From Bacteroides faecalis (lineage in GTDB: Bacteria > Bacteroidota > Bacteroidia > Bacteroidales > Bacteroidaceae), in assembly GCF_003865075.1 (NCBI RefSeq), contig NZ_BHWB01000009.1, positions 62,001-126,000 of the forward strand: a DNA stretch of 64,000 bases, read 5' to 3'. The notes below the pieces were generated by a model. The model searched no databases, was not told where the DNA came from, and was given only the letters and a program-made list of their open reading frames with translations. The translations under genes were made by a program, and so were the position numbers. Positions 1 through 9,579 of this stretch are shown piece after piece; the stretch's first letter is position 1, and every line of letters begins with the position of its first letter.

Positions 1-10
1 ACAAAACCGT

Positions 11-3000
11 CTATTTCGCTATTCTAAAAGAATAGTCGCCGGATGAAAGATCCAATATTACTTTGCCATCTTCCTCACCTATATACTCTACTCCTTTACT
101 TTTCTTCAAAGATTTATTTCCCTCGGAAATTCCTTCTACAGAAGCGGCAGGAAGATATAAACGTGCAGTCGTATTGGCAGGAACTGTACATTGATAAATC
201 AATGCATCTTCTTCTTTTTTCCAACTGCTATTAATGCGTCCATACATTGAATCATAGTAACCTTTCGCATAAGTTATAGCCCCTGTCACGTCTACTTCCG
301 GTTTCAATATGAAATGCTTAAATCCGGGATAATTCTCATCACGTTGTATACCTAACGAGTAATTACACATCCATGCACCTACAGCACCAAAAGAATAGTG
401 GTTAAAAGAATTCATGCTATTGTTTCCACCAAAACCATCAAGACGGGTATATGAATTCAACCGTTCCCAAATAGTAGTGGCTCCCTGTTCAATAGGATAA
501 AGCCAAGAGGGATAACTAGTTTGCTGCAATAACTTATAAGCAACATCCGAATATCCGTTTTCAGATAAAGCCATATTAATCCATGCTGTGCCTATAAAAC
601 CTGTCATTAAAGAATAAGAAGGACATTCTTTTCCCTGATCAGTTTTATTGTCTCTGGTCACCGCTTGTACAAGATGTTCCGCCAGTTTATCTTTCATTGT
701 AGAATCAACCAGATTGAAAGCTAAAGGTAATACATACGATGTTTGAATGTCCACCAACTCACCTTTCTTCGGTCCATTGGCCCCTGAAGCAATAGTTTTT
801 CCCGTCTCCGGTTGAATATAGGTATGAGCGAAGAATTCCCTTCGTTCGGTAGCCAGTTTCTTGTACCATTCCGCGTCATCTTTCCTATTTAATACTCCAG
901 CAATTTTCTGCATCAAATCAAGATCATAAATAAAATAAGACTCCCATAGTAAGGTTTTATCATTCTTTCCATCTTCTAATCCTAACCAATCACCTAAATT
1001 CCCCCACCATGCTTGTCCCTGAGTCAGTACTCCGGTAGTAGGATCTATATATTTTTCAAGGATATATTTTATGTAATGCTTCATTGCATCATAGTGCTCG
1101 GCCAACAATACACGATCATTATATTGCTGATAGGATTCCCATGCTACCGTAATACCGGCACTTCCCCAAAGTAGTCCGCCAAACCCTCCTCCAAGAGGTG
1201 CTATATCCGGAAAACGCCCGTCTGCATGTTGAGTTTGGCGCATAGCAAACATGTGACGGCGTAAAAATTGAGGAAAAGAAACCAGATAAGTGGCTGTACG
1301 CGAAAAGACAGAAATATCACCACTCCATCCAAGCCGTTCATTGCGTTGAGGACAATCGGTAGGAACGGACATAAAATTAGCATAAGCTGACCATAAAATA
1401 TTCTGCCATAATCGGTTTACTTTTGTATTCGAAGTTTCATAATTGGCTGTCAAACCGTCGATGGAACTCAGTACTACTCCCTTTACAGACTCCAATGGGA
1501 GTGGCTTCTCAATACCTGTAATCTCCAGATAACGGTAACCATGATAAGTAAAACGTGGAGAAATAGTTTCGTTTCCTCCCTTCGTAACGTAAATATCTTG
1601 TGCCATAGCTCCACGAATATTTTCCAGCATTATCATGCCAATATTTCCCTTATATTCCGGAAGATCCGGATAGGTCACTTCTGCAAAACGTAAATATACT
1701 TTAGTTCCCGGTTGTATACCCGACAAGTTGATTCGAGGAACCCCTGCCATATTTTGTCCCATATCATAAACAAAAACACCCGGGCGGACCTCCTTCACTG
1801 AAACGGCAGTCAGTTCTTTGACGGCTTTTATCGTCTGTCCGAATTGCCCGGTGAGCCAAAAGTTTGAATAATCGTTGGCAGGTTCCCAACCATTACTCCC
1901 ACCAGTACTTACGGTTCCGTCAAGTATAATCTCTTGAGTCGGTTTCCATACTGTTGCCTTGTATTCGGGAGTGCTCCATCCCAATATTTGTTTTTCTTTC
2001 CGAGCGTCATATATCTCACCTTGAAAGAAACTTCCATAACGTATAGGACCTTCACTGAAATATTGCCATTGGGAAGGATTGGTTACTACTACTTTCTCTG
2101 CTCCATCCGCATACGTAACTACGAGTTTAGCCAATAATGACTGACGATCACCAAAATAATTCCAAAGTTCTCCCGAGTAAGTACAGCCTCCACTCCACCA
2201 GCCTTCACCCAGTAAAGCCCCCATTACATTGTCTCCTTCTTGAATAAAATCGGTCACATCATAAGTCTGGTATAAATGCATCTTATTATATTGTGTCAGT
2301 CCCGGATTAAAATAGTCATTTCCAATCCGAGATCCATTCATATAAATTTCATAAATGCCACGTGAAGTAACATAGAGACGTGCTTTCTTCACCTTCTGTT
2401 TCTCTGAAACAAACTGAGTACGGAGCATAGGCATGGAATTCCGGCTTGGATCCAATGTCACGAAAGAACCGGAACTTGTATCGAAGTTCATCACCCGAAT
2501 AATATTGGAAGGGCGTTGGAAATGTCTGATCTTGATATCGGAAAAAGTTGCAGATTGTCCTTCCGGAAGGGAATAACCGATATCAGCAACCACCGGAAAA
2601 GTAATGAAATCACCACCTCGACCTATAGGATTAAGATTAATTTCTCCAATATCGTTTTGATCGCTATCAATAAATAGACGAGTAATACCATAATTAGAGG
2701 TTAATATGACAGTATGTTTCTCATATTTATTATTTTCATTAATTAGGGAAGCAGGAATAGTCAGGCTTTTCAATGGTGTTTCTTTACGATCGTCAAGATG
2801 ATAGCCCACACGATAAACATTAATTTGTGCCTCTTTGCCCGAAATCAACGGAGTAATATCTAACTCCATCATTATGTATGACTCATCTTTGGCATTCTGC
2901 AAATGGTATATATTTTTAAACTTATTCATCAAACGATGATCGTTAGCTCCATAAATAAAACCCGCACGCTTAGAACCTGATTGTCGGTCAAGTTGTAGTG

Positions 3001-3511
3001 TAAAGTCGAGACGGTATACAGGAAGATATTGTGAATGCAAAGTCTGATCTTCATCGCTACCTCCAATCCATTTGGCGCCTCCCCATATCTTATCCGTATC
3101 ATTCCTACTCATCAATCCGGTTTCAAACCAAGAAGAAGCTGACGCGTTTTTACCTTTATTATCCCACACGCAAATTGTCCATATATAGCGAGTAACCGGT
3201 TGTAAAGATTGTCCTTCGTATTCAATGTTCAGTGATATATCACTCATCACTTTCCCGGAATTCCAGACTTGAGTTCCATGTTCATCCGTCACAGTAATCT
3301 GGTAAGCAGTTTGCATACCTCCTCTACGATCGGAAGGAACTGCCATTTGCCAACTAAAACGTGGTTTTTCTATATCTATGCCTAATGGAGTTTCTGCATA
3401 TTCTACACACAAATTCTTCAAATGGAAAGAAGATTTGGCTGCACAAAGCAAAACTGAGTATGCAACAAATAAACTAAAGACAAGCAGCCTACTAACACTT
3501 AAATATTTCAT
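11..3511 (-). CDS. Secreted GH78 alpha-L-rhamnosidase
   Basis: Likely removes terminal alpha-L-rhamnose from plant glycans or rhamnogalacturonan in the periplasm or at the cell surface. The 1166-residue product opens with a hydrophobic signal segment (MKYLSVSRLLVFSLFVAYS). An N-terminal Ig-like domain follows (about 30-130), then jelly-roll carbohydrate-binding regions; an inserted laminin-G-like segment is plausible around 160-330. The (alpha/alpha)6 catalytic domain lies at about 690-1060 and carries the GH78 signature DCPQRNERLGWSGD near residue 720, which holds an acidic catalytic residue in this family. A beta-sandwich closes the protein. Length is at the long end for Bacteroides GH78 enzymes. 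The ATG at 3511 is the only good start before the signal peptide. It lies downstream of the porin and MFS genes on the same strand, 500 bp away, so co-transcription is uncertain. No SusC/SusD pair is visible here, but the locus may continue left of position 1. Family assignment is firm; substrate is inferred. Confidence 0.93.
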   Translation of the reverse strand: MKYLSVSRLLVFSLFVAYSVLLCAAKSSFHLKNLCVEYAETPLGIDIEKPRFSWQMAVPSDRRGGMQTAYQITVTDEHGTQVWNSGKVMSDISLNIEYEGQSLQPVTRYIWTICVWDNKGKNASASSWFETGLMSRNDTDKIWGGAKWIGGSDEDQTLHSQYLPVYRLDFTLQLDRQSGSKRAGFIYGANDHRLMNKFKNIYHLQNAKDESYIMMELDITPLISGKEAQINVYRVGYHLDDRKETPLKSLTIPASLINENNKYEKHTVILTSNYGITRLFIDSDQNDIGEINLNPIGRGGDFITFPVVADIGYSLPEGQSATFSDIKIRHFQRPSNIIRVMNFDTSSGSFVTLDPSRNSMPMLRTQFVSEKQKVKKARLYVTSRGIYEIYMNGSRIGNDYFNPGLTQYNKMHLYQTYDVTDFIQEGDNVMGALLGEGWWSGGCTYSGELWNYFGDRQSLLAKLVVTYADGAEKVVVTNPSQWQYFSEGPIRYGSFFQGEIYDARKEKQILGWSTPEYKATVWKPTQEIILDGTVSTGGSNGWEPANDYSNFWLTGQFGQTIKAVKELTAVSVKEVRPGVFVYDMGQNMAGVPRINLSGIQPGTKVYLRFAEVTYPDLPEYKGNIGMIMLENIRGAMAQDIYVTKGGNETISPRFTYHGYRYLEITGIEKPLPLESVKGVVLSSIDGLTANYETSNTKVNRLWQNILWSAYANFMSVPTDCPQRNERLGWSGDISVFSRTATYLVSFPQFLRRHMFAMRQTQHADGRFPDIAPLGGGFGGLLWGSAGITVAWESYQQYNDRVLLAEHYDAMKHYIKYILEKYIDPTTGVLTQGQAWWGNLGDWLGLEDGKNDKTLLWESYFIYDLDLMQKIAGVLNRKDDAEWYKKLATERREFFAHTYIQPETGKTIASGANGPKKGELVDIQTSYVLPLAFNLVDSTMKDKLAEHLVQAVTRDNKTDQGKECPSYSLMTGFIGTAWINMALSENGYSDVAYKLLQQTSYPSWLYPIEQGATTIWERLNSYTRLDGFGGNNSMNSFNHYSFGAVGAWMCNYSLGIQRDENYPGFKHFILKPEVDVTGAITYAKGYYDSMYGRINSSWKKEEDALIYQCTVPANTTARLYLPAASVEGISEGNKSLKKSKGVEYIGEEDGKVILDLSSGDYSFRIAK

Positions 3512-4012
3512 AAAAGATATATTATTAGGTATTTATAAAAATAATAGTCATACTTTTCAGATGCAATGATCTACTACAAAGTCATCTTTTACCTTCCAAT
3601 ATTCTGTAAGTGATTCAGCTTTTGTCATTATCAAAGACGTGAAATGACACCTGATAACAAACATAATATTAGATTTAAGTTTTTACAATTGCAATGTCAA
3701 AATGGAATTTATCGATCTATTCAGGCTTAATAATAGGCCTACTTTTCAAGTTCTGCAAATGCCCTATCAGAAATCCGGGAACATAGTAGAATAGAGAATG
3801 TATCGTGTAATAATCATAGTGACAAATAACTCTGCAAGTTATAATTATCTACGCAGAATAATGACAAATAAAGCTTTCAGGCTTTGTTGTTTTAACTTTA
3901 TTTATGTAAGTTATCATGTAAACTAACACTATTCTATCTTTTACAATAGCGAAATGATGGGTTAATTAATATTTGAAACATCTTCTCAAGAATCCTACCC
4001 ATTTATATAAAC
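3512..4012. other. Intergenic stretch upstream of the rhamnosidase
   Basis: About 500 bp without a credible gene between two minus-strand genes. A weak AAAGC/GCTTT hairpin near 3870-3890 could end the porin transcript. No clear TTTG/TAnnTTTG promoter pair was found for the rhamnosidase. Confidence 0.5.
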
Positions 4013-5173
4013 TTAGAAAATAAACTGAAACCGTCCTTGAATAACACTAAAATCGGAAAAAGCAATCTCCTTTATATGTGCTCCAGGCAGGAAATAATTG
4101 TAATTCAGTTTAATGCCAATATGTTTATTAAGATAATAATTAAGCCCGATAGAAAAATCTTTTTCCATTCCCCCTTCAATTCCAGCCGACCGGTCATTCA
4201 ATGTAAGGTAATTGAAGCGGGCACATAACTCCAGACTTTTACCTTCCGGACGACCAGGGCATGCAACATCATTATCATAAAGATAATTTTTACCTAACAA
4301 TAACCATGAACATTGTACATATCCCCCTTGTGCCTTATAATTTTTCAAACTGCCTTTTCGCTTCACATATGTCCGGATGTATTCGCTTTGCAGAAAAAAC
4401 TTATGATAATATATCAACAATTCTGTCCCCACTTTAAATTGTGATACAGCATGATCTACCTCTGCCAGCAGTAGATTCCGATTATCAATCGTACTAATTC
4501 CCGGAGATTTATAGATGAATGTATGCTTATTCTGTTCTTCCGGAAGTGCACCATCGGGGGTGCAATGAATAGTAGCTAAACCAATATGAACAAGTTTCTC
4601 CTTTTCATAGACTGGACGATAAACGAAACGAGCATCAACAGCATATCCCTGAGAAACATTTTTTAAATTACTCAAATCATTATCTGTAAATAATCCACCA
4701 CAAAAATAGTAATGTTGGGTATTATAGGAGTAAGCTACTCCCATACGTCGGCTATTTGTTAAGGCCAGTACTGAACCGGGAGACTGGTTGAAACGAAGAT
4801 CGAACGTACTACATAGCATATCCAGGCTGAAAGGTTCATAGAATTGTCCGATCTGTATGGAGTGTTTTTTATATGAGTAAGAAGCAAAGGCATCCTTGAT
4901 TGCCGCTTTATTTCCTGCATACCCTATCTCTAATTTCATGTTCCAGTTTTGATAGGTTGCTTTTACCCCTATACGAAGATCATTGAATTCCATCCCATTT
5001 CCAAAGTGATTGGAGTTCTTCATATAAATACCACCATCCATTAACATACGTCCTGTTATTTTATATTGAAGTTGATCATGGGGATTCTGGGCTTTTGCTG
5101 TAAATGCAATTACAATTATAATCTGAAATACAATAAAGGGGTATTTCAACTGAGTTTTTACCAAAAATTTCAT
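4013..5173 (-). CDS. Outer-membrane porin of the phosphate-selective O/P type
   Basis: Predicted outer-membrane beta-barrel channel. The 386-residue product has a signal peptide (KTQLKYPFIVFQIIIVIAF...AKAQ). After it come alternating aromatic/polar beta-strands typical of the porin O/P superfamily, such as GQFYEPFSLDMLCSTFDLRF and the closing strand FSVIQGRFQFIF, which ends in Phe as OmpA/BamA-sorted barrels do. The ATG at 5173 is preferred to the in-frame start at 5200: it places the signal peptide at the N-terminus and leaves one base between the preceding MFS stop and this gene, so the two are surely one transcript. The pairing suggests that the porin admits the substrate that the inner-membrane carrier handles. 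Which ion or solute is unknown. Confidence 0.8.
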   Translation of the reverse strand: MKFLVKTQLKYPFIVFQIIIVIAFTAKAQNPHDQLQYKITGRMLMDGGIYMKNSNHFGNGMEFNDLRIGVKATYQNWNMKLEIGYAGNKAAIKDAFASYSYKKHSIQIGQFYEPFSLDMLCSTFDLRFNQSPGSVLALTNSRRMGVAYSYNTQHYYFCGGLFTDNDLSNLKNVSQGYAVDARFVYRPVYEKEKLVHIGLATIHCTPDGALPEEQNKHTFIYKSPGISTIDNRNLLLAEVDHAVSQFKVGTELLIYYHKFFLQSEYIRTYVKRKGSLKNYKAQGGYVQCSWLLLGKNYLYDNDVACPGRPEGKSLELCARFNYLTLNDRSAGIEGGMEKDFSIGLNYYLNKHIGIKLNYNYFLPGAHIKEIAFSDFSVIQGRFQFIF

Positions 5174-5174
5174 A

Positions 5175-6536
5175 TTAGATTTGTGCCAAAGTCTGTCCAA
5201 AGCTACTTCCCTTTATTTTCATTCCCGCATCACCAACAACAGTCTTTTGTTGTAGCTTTTCTCTTCTGCTTCTTTGTATCAAAAAAAACATAGCACAAGT
5301 GAAAGCAACCGTACATATCAATCCTACATAGCCTGATAAAAGGTTATAAAACTCTAACCAATCAATATCGGCATGGACAAATTCCTTAAACATTAGTACA
5401 AATACCGTACCTGTATAACCAATAAAATCAATTGTTACAATAAAGAAACCCACATTTCCCTTTATCTTGAAACATGCTATAAAACGATCGAAAAAGACAC
5501 TTTGGAAACAAAGATAAGCAATGTATAAACTCAAACTCTGAATGAACAGCCAAGTAATAGAATCTAATTGCAGAAAGTCATAATTGAAAGAAACAAAACT
5601 CATCGTTGCTGTGCCTGCTACCACCACCCCAAGTAAAACAACCAGCACTCTCATATTGCTTTTTACAAAAACCATTGTACCAAACAAGGCAAGAATAATC
5701 AACGTTACTATGGTATCTACCTGGGCAAACATCCATGAAGAATGACCACTCACATCTATAATCTTCACAAGAAAATCTTCTTTAATATCTCTGAGTATCA
5801 CCAACATGAGATTTGCAAGAAACAACAATATCAGGAATGGCATAAAATTGACAAACAATTCTTTCCGCTGTTTGCCATTCAAAGTAACCCGATTACTCTT
5901 TTGTGCTATATCTTGTGCAGTAGGTTGTGGCAGACGAGTCAGACTATATCCCAATATTGCTAATAAGGGAAGTGCAAAAGCACCGATTAAAGCCGGCATC
6001 CAAAATTCACTGACATGCAATGAATCCATAACAAACAATCCGACAGACTTGGCTGTCCCCGAACTGATCACAATGCTAATCCCCAAAAGACTGGCTAATA
6101 CATCTGTCATCCGGCGACCTTCAATAAAACTGAAGATAACTCCCCACATACATCCCAATGATAATCCGTTGAAAAACATAGCAAACATATTATAAGGAGT
6201 AGGTAGTAATCCGAAAGCTACCAATGACAATTCGGCAATAACGATTGATACCAATATGAATTTCAAACGATTTTCTCGTTTCAACTCGGATATCAGCTTG
6301 ATTCCTATGAATTTAGCAATCAGATAACCTAAGATTTGGATAATAGTAGCCAAGACTTTATAATCGAATCCGAATACTTCAATTCCATCAAAAGAAGCTG
6401 CTGTGAAAGGTTTGCGAAATGCATAGACTAAGGAATAAGAAAGAAGTGCAGCTCCTCCTGCCCACAAGATAAAAAATAAATCTGACATTTTTCTGTTTGA
6501 ACTAAGTTCTGATTTTGCCTTGATAATCGTTTTCAT
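5175..6536 (-). CDS. DUF5690-family MFS-like membrane protein
   Basis: Polytopic inner-membrane protein of 453 residues with about twelve hydrophobic helices, matching the DUF5690 group of major-facilitator-like carriers common in Bacteroidota. Early motifs include LFFILWAGGAALLSYSLVYAFRKPFTAA, and there is a conserved SFIEGRRMTDVLASLLGISIVISSGTAKS loop after helix 5. The start is placed at the ATG at 6536 because the upstream alternative at 6563 is TTG and adds only basic residues. It is the first gene of a two-gene unit with the porin, one base apart. Substrate is unknown. The 5'-region faces the left end of the integrated element at 6751, so the native upstream neighbour of this operon has been displaced. 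Confidence 0.8.
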   Translation of the reverse strand: MKTIIKAKSELSSNRKMSDLFFILWAGGAALLSYSLVYAFRKPFTAASFDGIEVFGFDYKVLATIIQILGYLIAKFIGIKLISELKRENRLKFILVSIVIAELSLVAFGLLPTPYNMFAMFFNGLSLGCMWGVIFSFIEGRRMTDVLASLLGISIVISSGTAKSVGLFVMDSLHVSEFWMPALIGAFALPLLAILGYSLTRLPQPTAQDIAQKSNRVTLNGKQRKELFVNFMPFLILLFLANLMLVILRDIKEDFLVKIIDVSGHSSWMFAQVDTIVTLIILALFGTMVFVKSNMRVLVVLLGVVVAGTATMSFVSFNYDFLQLDSITWLFIQSLSLYIAYLCFQSVFFDRFIACFKIKGNVGFFIVTIDFIGYTGTVFVLMFKEFVHADIDWLEFYNLLSGYVGLICTVAFTCAMFFLIQRSRREKLQQKTVVGDAGMKIKGSSFGQTLAQI

Positions 6537-6689
6537 TCTTTTTGTTTTTGATTTCGAAGACAAAAGTAGTGTGGAGAAATAGCAGGAAGAATGAATTCTA
6601 AAAATTCATTTTATTCATTATCAAACAGATATGGATGTAATATTAATGTAACGTTCATGTAACGGAACTTTCTTATAAATGAAACAAAA

Positions 6690-6723
6690 ATGGCCTGCCA
6701 TTCATTAATGAATGGCAGGCCAT
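6690..6723. terminator. Perfect palindromic hairpin, likely bidirectional terminator
   Basis: A 34-nt perfect inverted repeat with 16-17-nt arms, opening ATGGCCTGCCATTCATT, with A residues on the left. It sits 28 bp left of the tRNA-Ser 3'-end remnant at 6751. If that remnant is the displaced end of the chromosomal tRNA gene, this hairpin is the tRNA gene's original terminator. Confidence 0.7.
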
Positions 6724-6750
6724 TATAACTTTACAAAATTTCCAACTTTA

Positions 6751-6763
6751 GCGGAGAGACAGG
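6751..6763. repeat. Left attachment repeat (tRNA-Ser 3'-end fragment)
   Basis: GCGGAGAGACAGG, identical and in the same orientation as 20230-20242 at the 3' end of tRNA-Ser(UGA). Beyond the repeat, similarity to the T-arm continues only weakly (CTCTTGAACC here, GATTCGAACC in the tRNA). Confidence 0.75.
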
Positions 6764-6892
6764 CTCTTGAACCTATACTTTCAAGAAATATCATAAAATT
6801 GCAAATCACTGACAATCAAATACTATCTAAAGTATAGAGTAAATCTAAATCTTTCTGAATGCCTTTTGCTATTCCAAATATTGGGTGTATAT

Positions 6893-6920
6893 TTGGGTGT
6901 AGAATTTCAAACGCACCCAA
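6893..6920. promoter_or_regulatory. Inverted repeat just before the integrase start
   Basis: TTGGGTG (6893-6899) and CACCCAA (6914-6920) form 7-bp arms around a 14-nt loop, three bases before the integrase ATG. A second TTGGGTG lies at 6881. It could be an integrase or excisionase arm site, or a hairpin that controls integrase translation. Confidence 0.35.
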
Positions 6921-6922
6921 TT

Positions 6923-8206
6923 ATGAATATCAAACGAAACATCATTTTTGCATTGGAGAGCCGGAAGAAGAACGGTATGCCAATCATCGAGAACGTACCC
7001 ATCCGTATGCGTGTCATATACGCAAGCCAACGCATCGAGTTTACAACAGGCTACCGGATTGACGTAGCCAAATGGGATGCCGACAAACAACGGGTAAAGA
7101 ACGGATGCACCAACAAGTTGAAGCAAAGCGCATCCGAAATCAATGCAGACTTGCTGAAATACTATGCCGAGATTCAAAACGTGTTCAAGGAATTTGAGGT
7201 ACAGGAAGCCATGCCGACCACCCAACAGCTAAAGGATGCGTTCAACCTGCGGATGAAAGATGCCAACGAAGAGCAGCAGGAAGAAACACAGATAAGTTTT
7301 TGGGAGGTATTCGATGAATTTGTAAAGGAGTGTGGCAATCAGAATAATTGGACGGCATCCACCTACGAAAAATTCTCAGCAGTGAAAAACCACCTCAAAG
7401 AGTTCAAGGAAGATGTAACCTTTGAATACTTCAACGAGTTCGGCTTGAACGAGTATGTGAACTTCCTGCGTGACAAAAAGGACATGAGGAACAGTACCAT
7501 CGGCAAACAGATGGGATTCCTCAAATGGTTTCTGCGCTGGAGCTTCAAGAAAGGACATCATCAGAACATGGCATACGATACTTTCAAACCCAAATTGAAA
7601 ACCACCTCTAAAAAGGTGATATTCCTGACTTGGGACGAATTGAACAAGCTGAAAGATTATCAGATACCAAAAGACAAACAATATTTGGAACGTGTCAGGG
7701 ATGTCTTTTTGTTTTGCTGCTTCACGAGTTTACGATATTCGGATGTCCGTAACTTGAAAAGAAGTGATGTAAAACCCGACCACATAGAAGTTACCACAGT
7801 CAAAACGGCAGACAGTCTGAATATTGAACTGAACAAGTACAGTAAAGCCATACTTGAAAAATACAAGGACATTCATTTTGAAAACCACATGGCATTGCCT
7901 GTCATCAGTAATCAAAAGATGAACGATTACTTGAAAGAGTTGGGGGAACTGGCTGAAATCAACGAGCCTGTACGGGAAACATATTATAAAGGGAATGAAC
8001 GTATAGATGAAGTCACCCCAAAATACGCATTGCTAAGCACCCATGCAGGAAGAAGAACATTCATTTGCAATACGCTGGCTCTCGGTATTCCGGCACAGGT
8101 CGTAATGAAATGGACGGGACATAGTGACTATAAAGCCATGAAACCTTATATTGACATAGCGGATGATATTAAGGCAAACGCCATGAACAAGTTTAACCAA
8201 CTATAA
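6923..8206 (+). CDS. Tyrosine recombinase / element integrase
   Basis: Catalyses site-specific integration and excision of the element at tRNA-Ser. The 427-residue product has three parts: an N-terminal arm-binding domain (MNIKRNIIFALESRKKNG...), a SAM-like core-binding domain (about 115-215, FWEVFDEFVKECG), and a C-terminal catalytic domain. The tyrosine-recombinase residues are visible: Arg in TSLRYSD, His-x-x-Arg in THAGRRTF, His in WTGHSD, and Tyr in MKPYID. The ATG at 6923 is preferred to 6866 because family members begin with this MNIKRNIIF-type sequence. It lies 160 bp inside the left attachment repeat and reads into the element, the usual place for an integrase. Confidence 0.92.
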   Translation: MNIKRNIIFALESRKKNGMPIIENVPIRMRVIYASQRIEFTTGYRIDVAKWDADKQRVKNGCTNKLKQSASEINADLLKYYAEIQNVFKEFEVQEAMPTTQQLKDAFNLRMKDANEEQQEETQISFWEVFDEFVKECGNQNNWTASTYEKFSAVKNHLKEFKEDVTFEYFNEFGLNEYVNFLRDKKDMRNSTIGKQMGFLKWFLRWSFKKGHHQNMAYDTFKPKLKTTSKKVIFLTWDELNKLKDYQIPKDKQYLERVRDVFLFCCFTSLRYSDVRNLKRSDVKPDHIEVTTVKTADSLNIELNKYSKAILEKYKDIHFENHMALPVISNQKMNDYLKELGELAEINEPVRETYYKGNERIDEVTPKYALLSTHAGRRTFICNTLALGIPAQVVMKWTGHSDYKAMKPYIDIADDIKANAMNKFNQL

Positions 8207-8275
8207 AAGTATCAATCAGTTTCATAGATTATCCGCTATTTGAATTATATTTGCGACAACAATAGACATTGAAAC

Positions 8276-9568
8276 ATGGAAAACAACAAAGAACATCATA
8301 TAGAAAGAACGGACTTTGACGCATTTGTTCATGCTGTCGGTTCGGAAATAGAACAGGCGCAAGTCAGGCTGATTACCGCAGCCAATGCGCAAATGCTGTT
8401 CCATTACTGGAAAATAGGCAACTATATCCTGTATCATCAGAACTTACAAGGCTGGGGAAGCAAAATCATCAAGCAATTGGCAAAGGCTATCCGATTCAAT
8501 TATCCTGAAAAGAAAGGCTATTCGGAACGCAACCTTACTTATATGTGCCAATTCGCACGGTCATATCCGCTGAACGTGCTACGAAGTTTCATTGATACAG
8601 ATGCAAGGCTATCTGTTCCAAGCATACAGAATGTCACGGATGAAGTCTTGAAACTAAACAACGGACAATTTACGCAAGAACTTACTGCGCAAATACAATC
8701 CACTGATAGTCAGTTGTTAGAATTTACGCAAGAACCTCTTGCGCAAATTCAGAATGTTGCCAAAACTGTATCTGCCATTTACCGGATAACGATTGAGGAT
8801 ATAGAAAAATTATTTTTGGCATCCCCTGTTGCCAGAATAAATTGGGCAAGTCATGTAATCATGCTCAATAATTCACTTCCATTAGGTGTAAAATATTGGT
8901 ACATGAAGCAATCGGTAGAAATGGGTTGGAGCAGCAATATTCTTAAAATACAAATTGAAACCAACCTATATAACAGACAAATCAGTAACAACAAGGTAAA
9001 TAATTTTACATCCACACTTCCGGCACCACAAAGCGACCTTGCCAATTACCTGTTGAAAGACCCGTATATCTTTGATTTGGTTGGAGCGAAAGAAAAGGCA
9101 GATGAAAGGGATATAGAGGAGCAACTGGTAAAACACGTTACCCGTTATTTGTTGGAAATGGGCAATGGTTTTGCCTTTGTCGCCCGGCAGAAGCATTTTC
9201 AAATTGGTAACAGCGATTTCTATGCCGACCTGATTCTGTATTCCATTCCCCTACACGCATACATCGTAGTGGAATTGAAAGCGACCCCATTCAAACCGGA
9301 GTATGCGGGGCAACTGAACTTCTACATCAATGTGGTGGATGACAAACTGAGGGGAGAGAATGACAACAAGACTATCGGGTTGTTGCTATGCAAGGGAAAA
9401 GACGAAGTTGTAGCGCAATACGCATTGACAGGCTACGACCAGCCGATAGGCATCAGCGATTACCAACTGAGCAAGGCTATACCTGAGAATTTAAAATCAG
9501 TTCTGCCAAGTATAGAAGAAGTAGAGGAAGAACTGACTTCCTTTCTTGATAAAGATAAGAATCCATAA
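8276..9568 (+). CDS. DUF1016 / YhcG-like PDDEXK nuclease
   Basis: A 430-residue protein of the YhcG family, whose members have an N-terminal helical DNA-binding region and a C-terminal PD-(D/E)XK nuclease fold. The N-terminal part includes LFHYWKIGNYILYHQNLQGWGSKIIKQLAKA. The C-terminal part holds the nuclease core: Asp in SDFYADLILYS, Glu-x-Lys in YIVVELKATPF, then EYAGQLNFYINVVDD. The family is common on mobile elements and in defence or restriction-linked loci; its exact role is unsettled. The linker (about 135-160) contains a duplicated FTQE(L/P)xAQIQ segment. A TATATTTG box at 8246-8253 suits a promoter of its own. The next gene starts 11 bp downstream, so the two are probably co-transcribed. 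Confidence 0.85.
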   Translation: MENNKEHHIERTDFDAFVHAVGSEIEQAQVRLITAANAQMLFHYWKIGNYILYHQNLQGWGSKIIKQLAKAIRFNYPEKKGYSERNLTYMCQFARSYPLNVLRSFIDTDARLSVPSIQNVTDEVLKLNNGQFTQELTAQIQSTDSQLLEFTQEPLAQIQNVAKTVSAIYRITIEDIEKLFLASPVARINWASHVIMLNNSLPLGVKYWYMKQSVEMGWSSNILKIQIETNLYNRQISNNKVNNFTSTLPAPQSDLANYLLKDPYIFDLVGAKEKADERDIEEQLVKHVTRYLLEMGNGFAFVARQKHFQIGNSDFYADLILYSIPLHAYIVVELKATPFKPEYAGQLNFYINVVDDKLRGENDNKTIGLLLCKGKDEVVAQYALTGYDQPIGISDYQLSKAIPENLKSVLPSIEEVEEELTSFLDKDKNP

Positions 9569-9579
9569 ACTAAGTGCAC

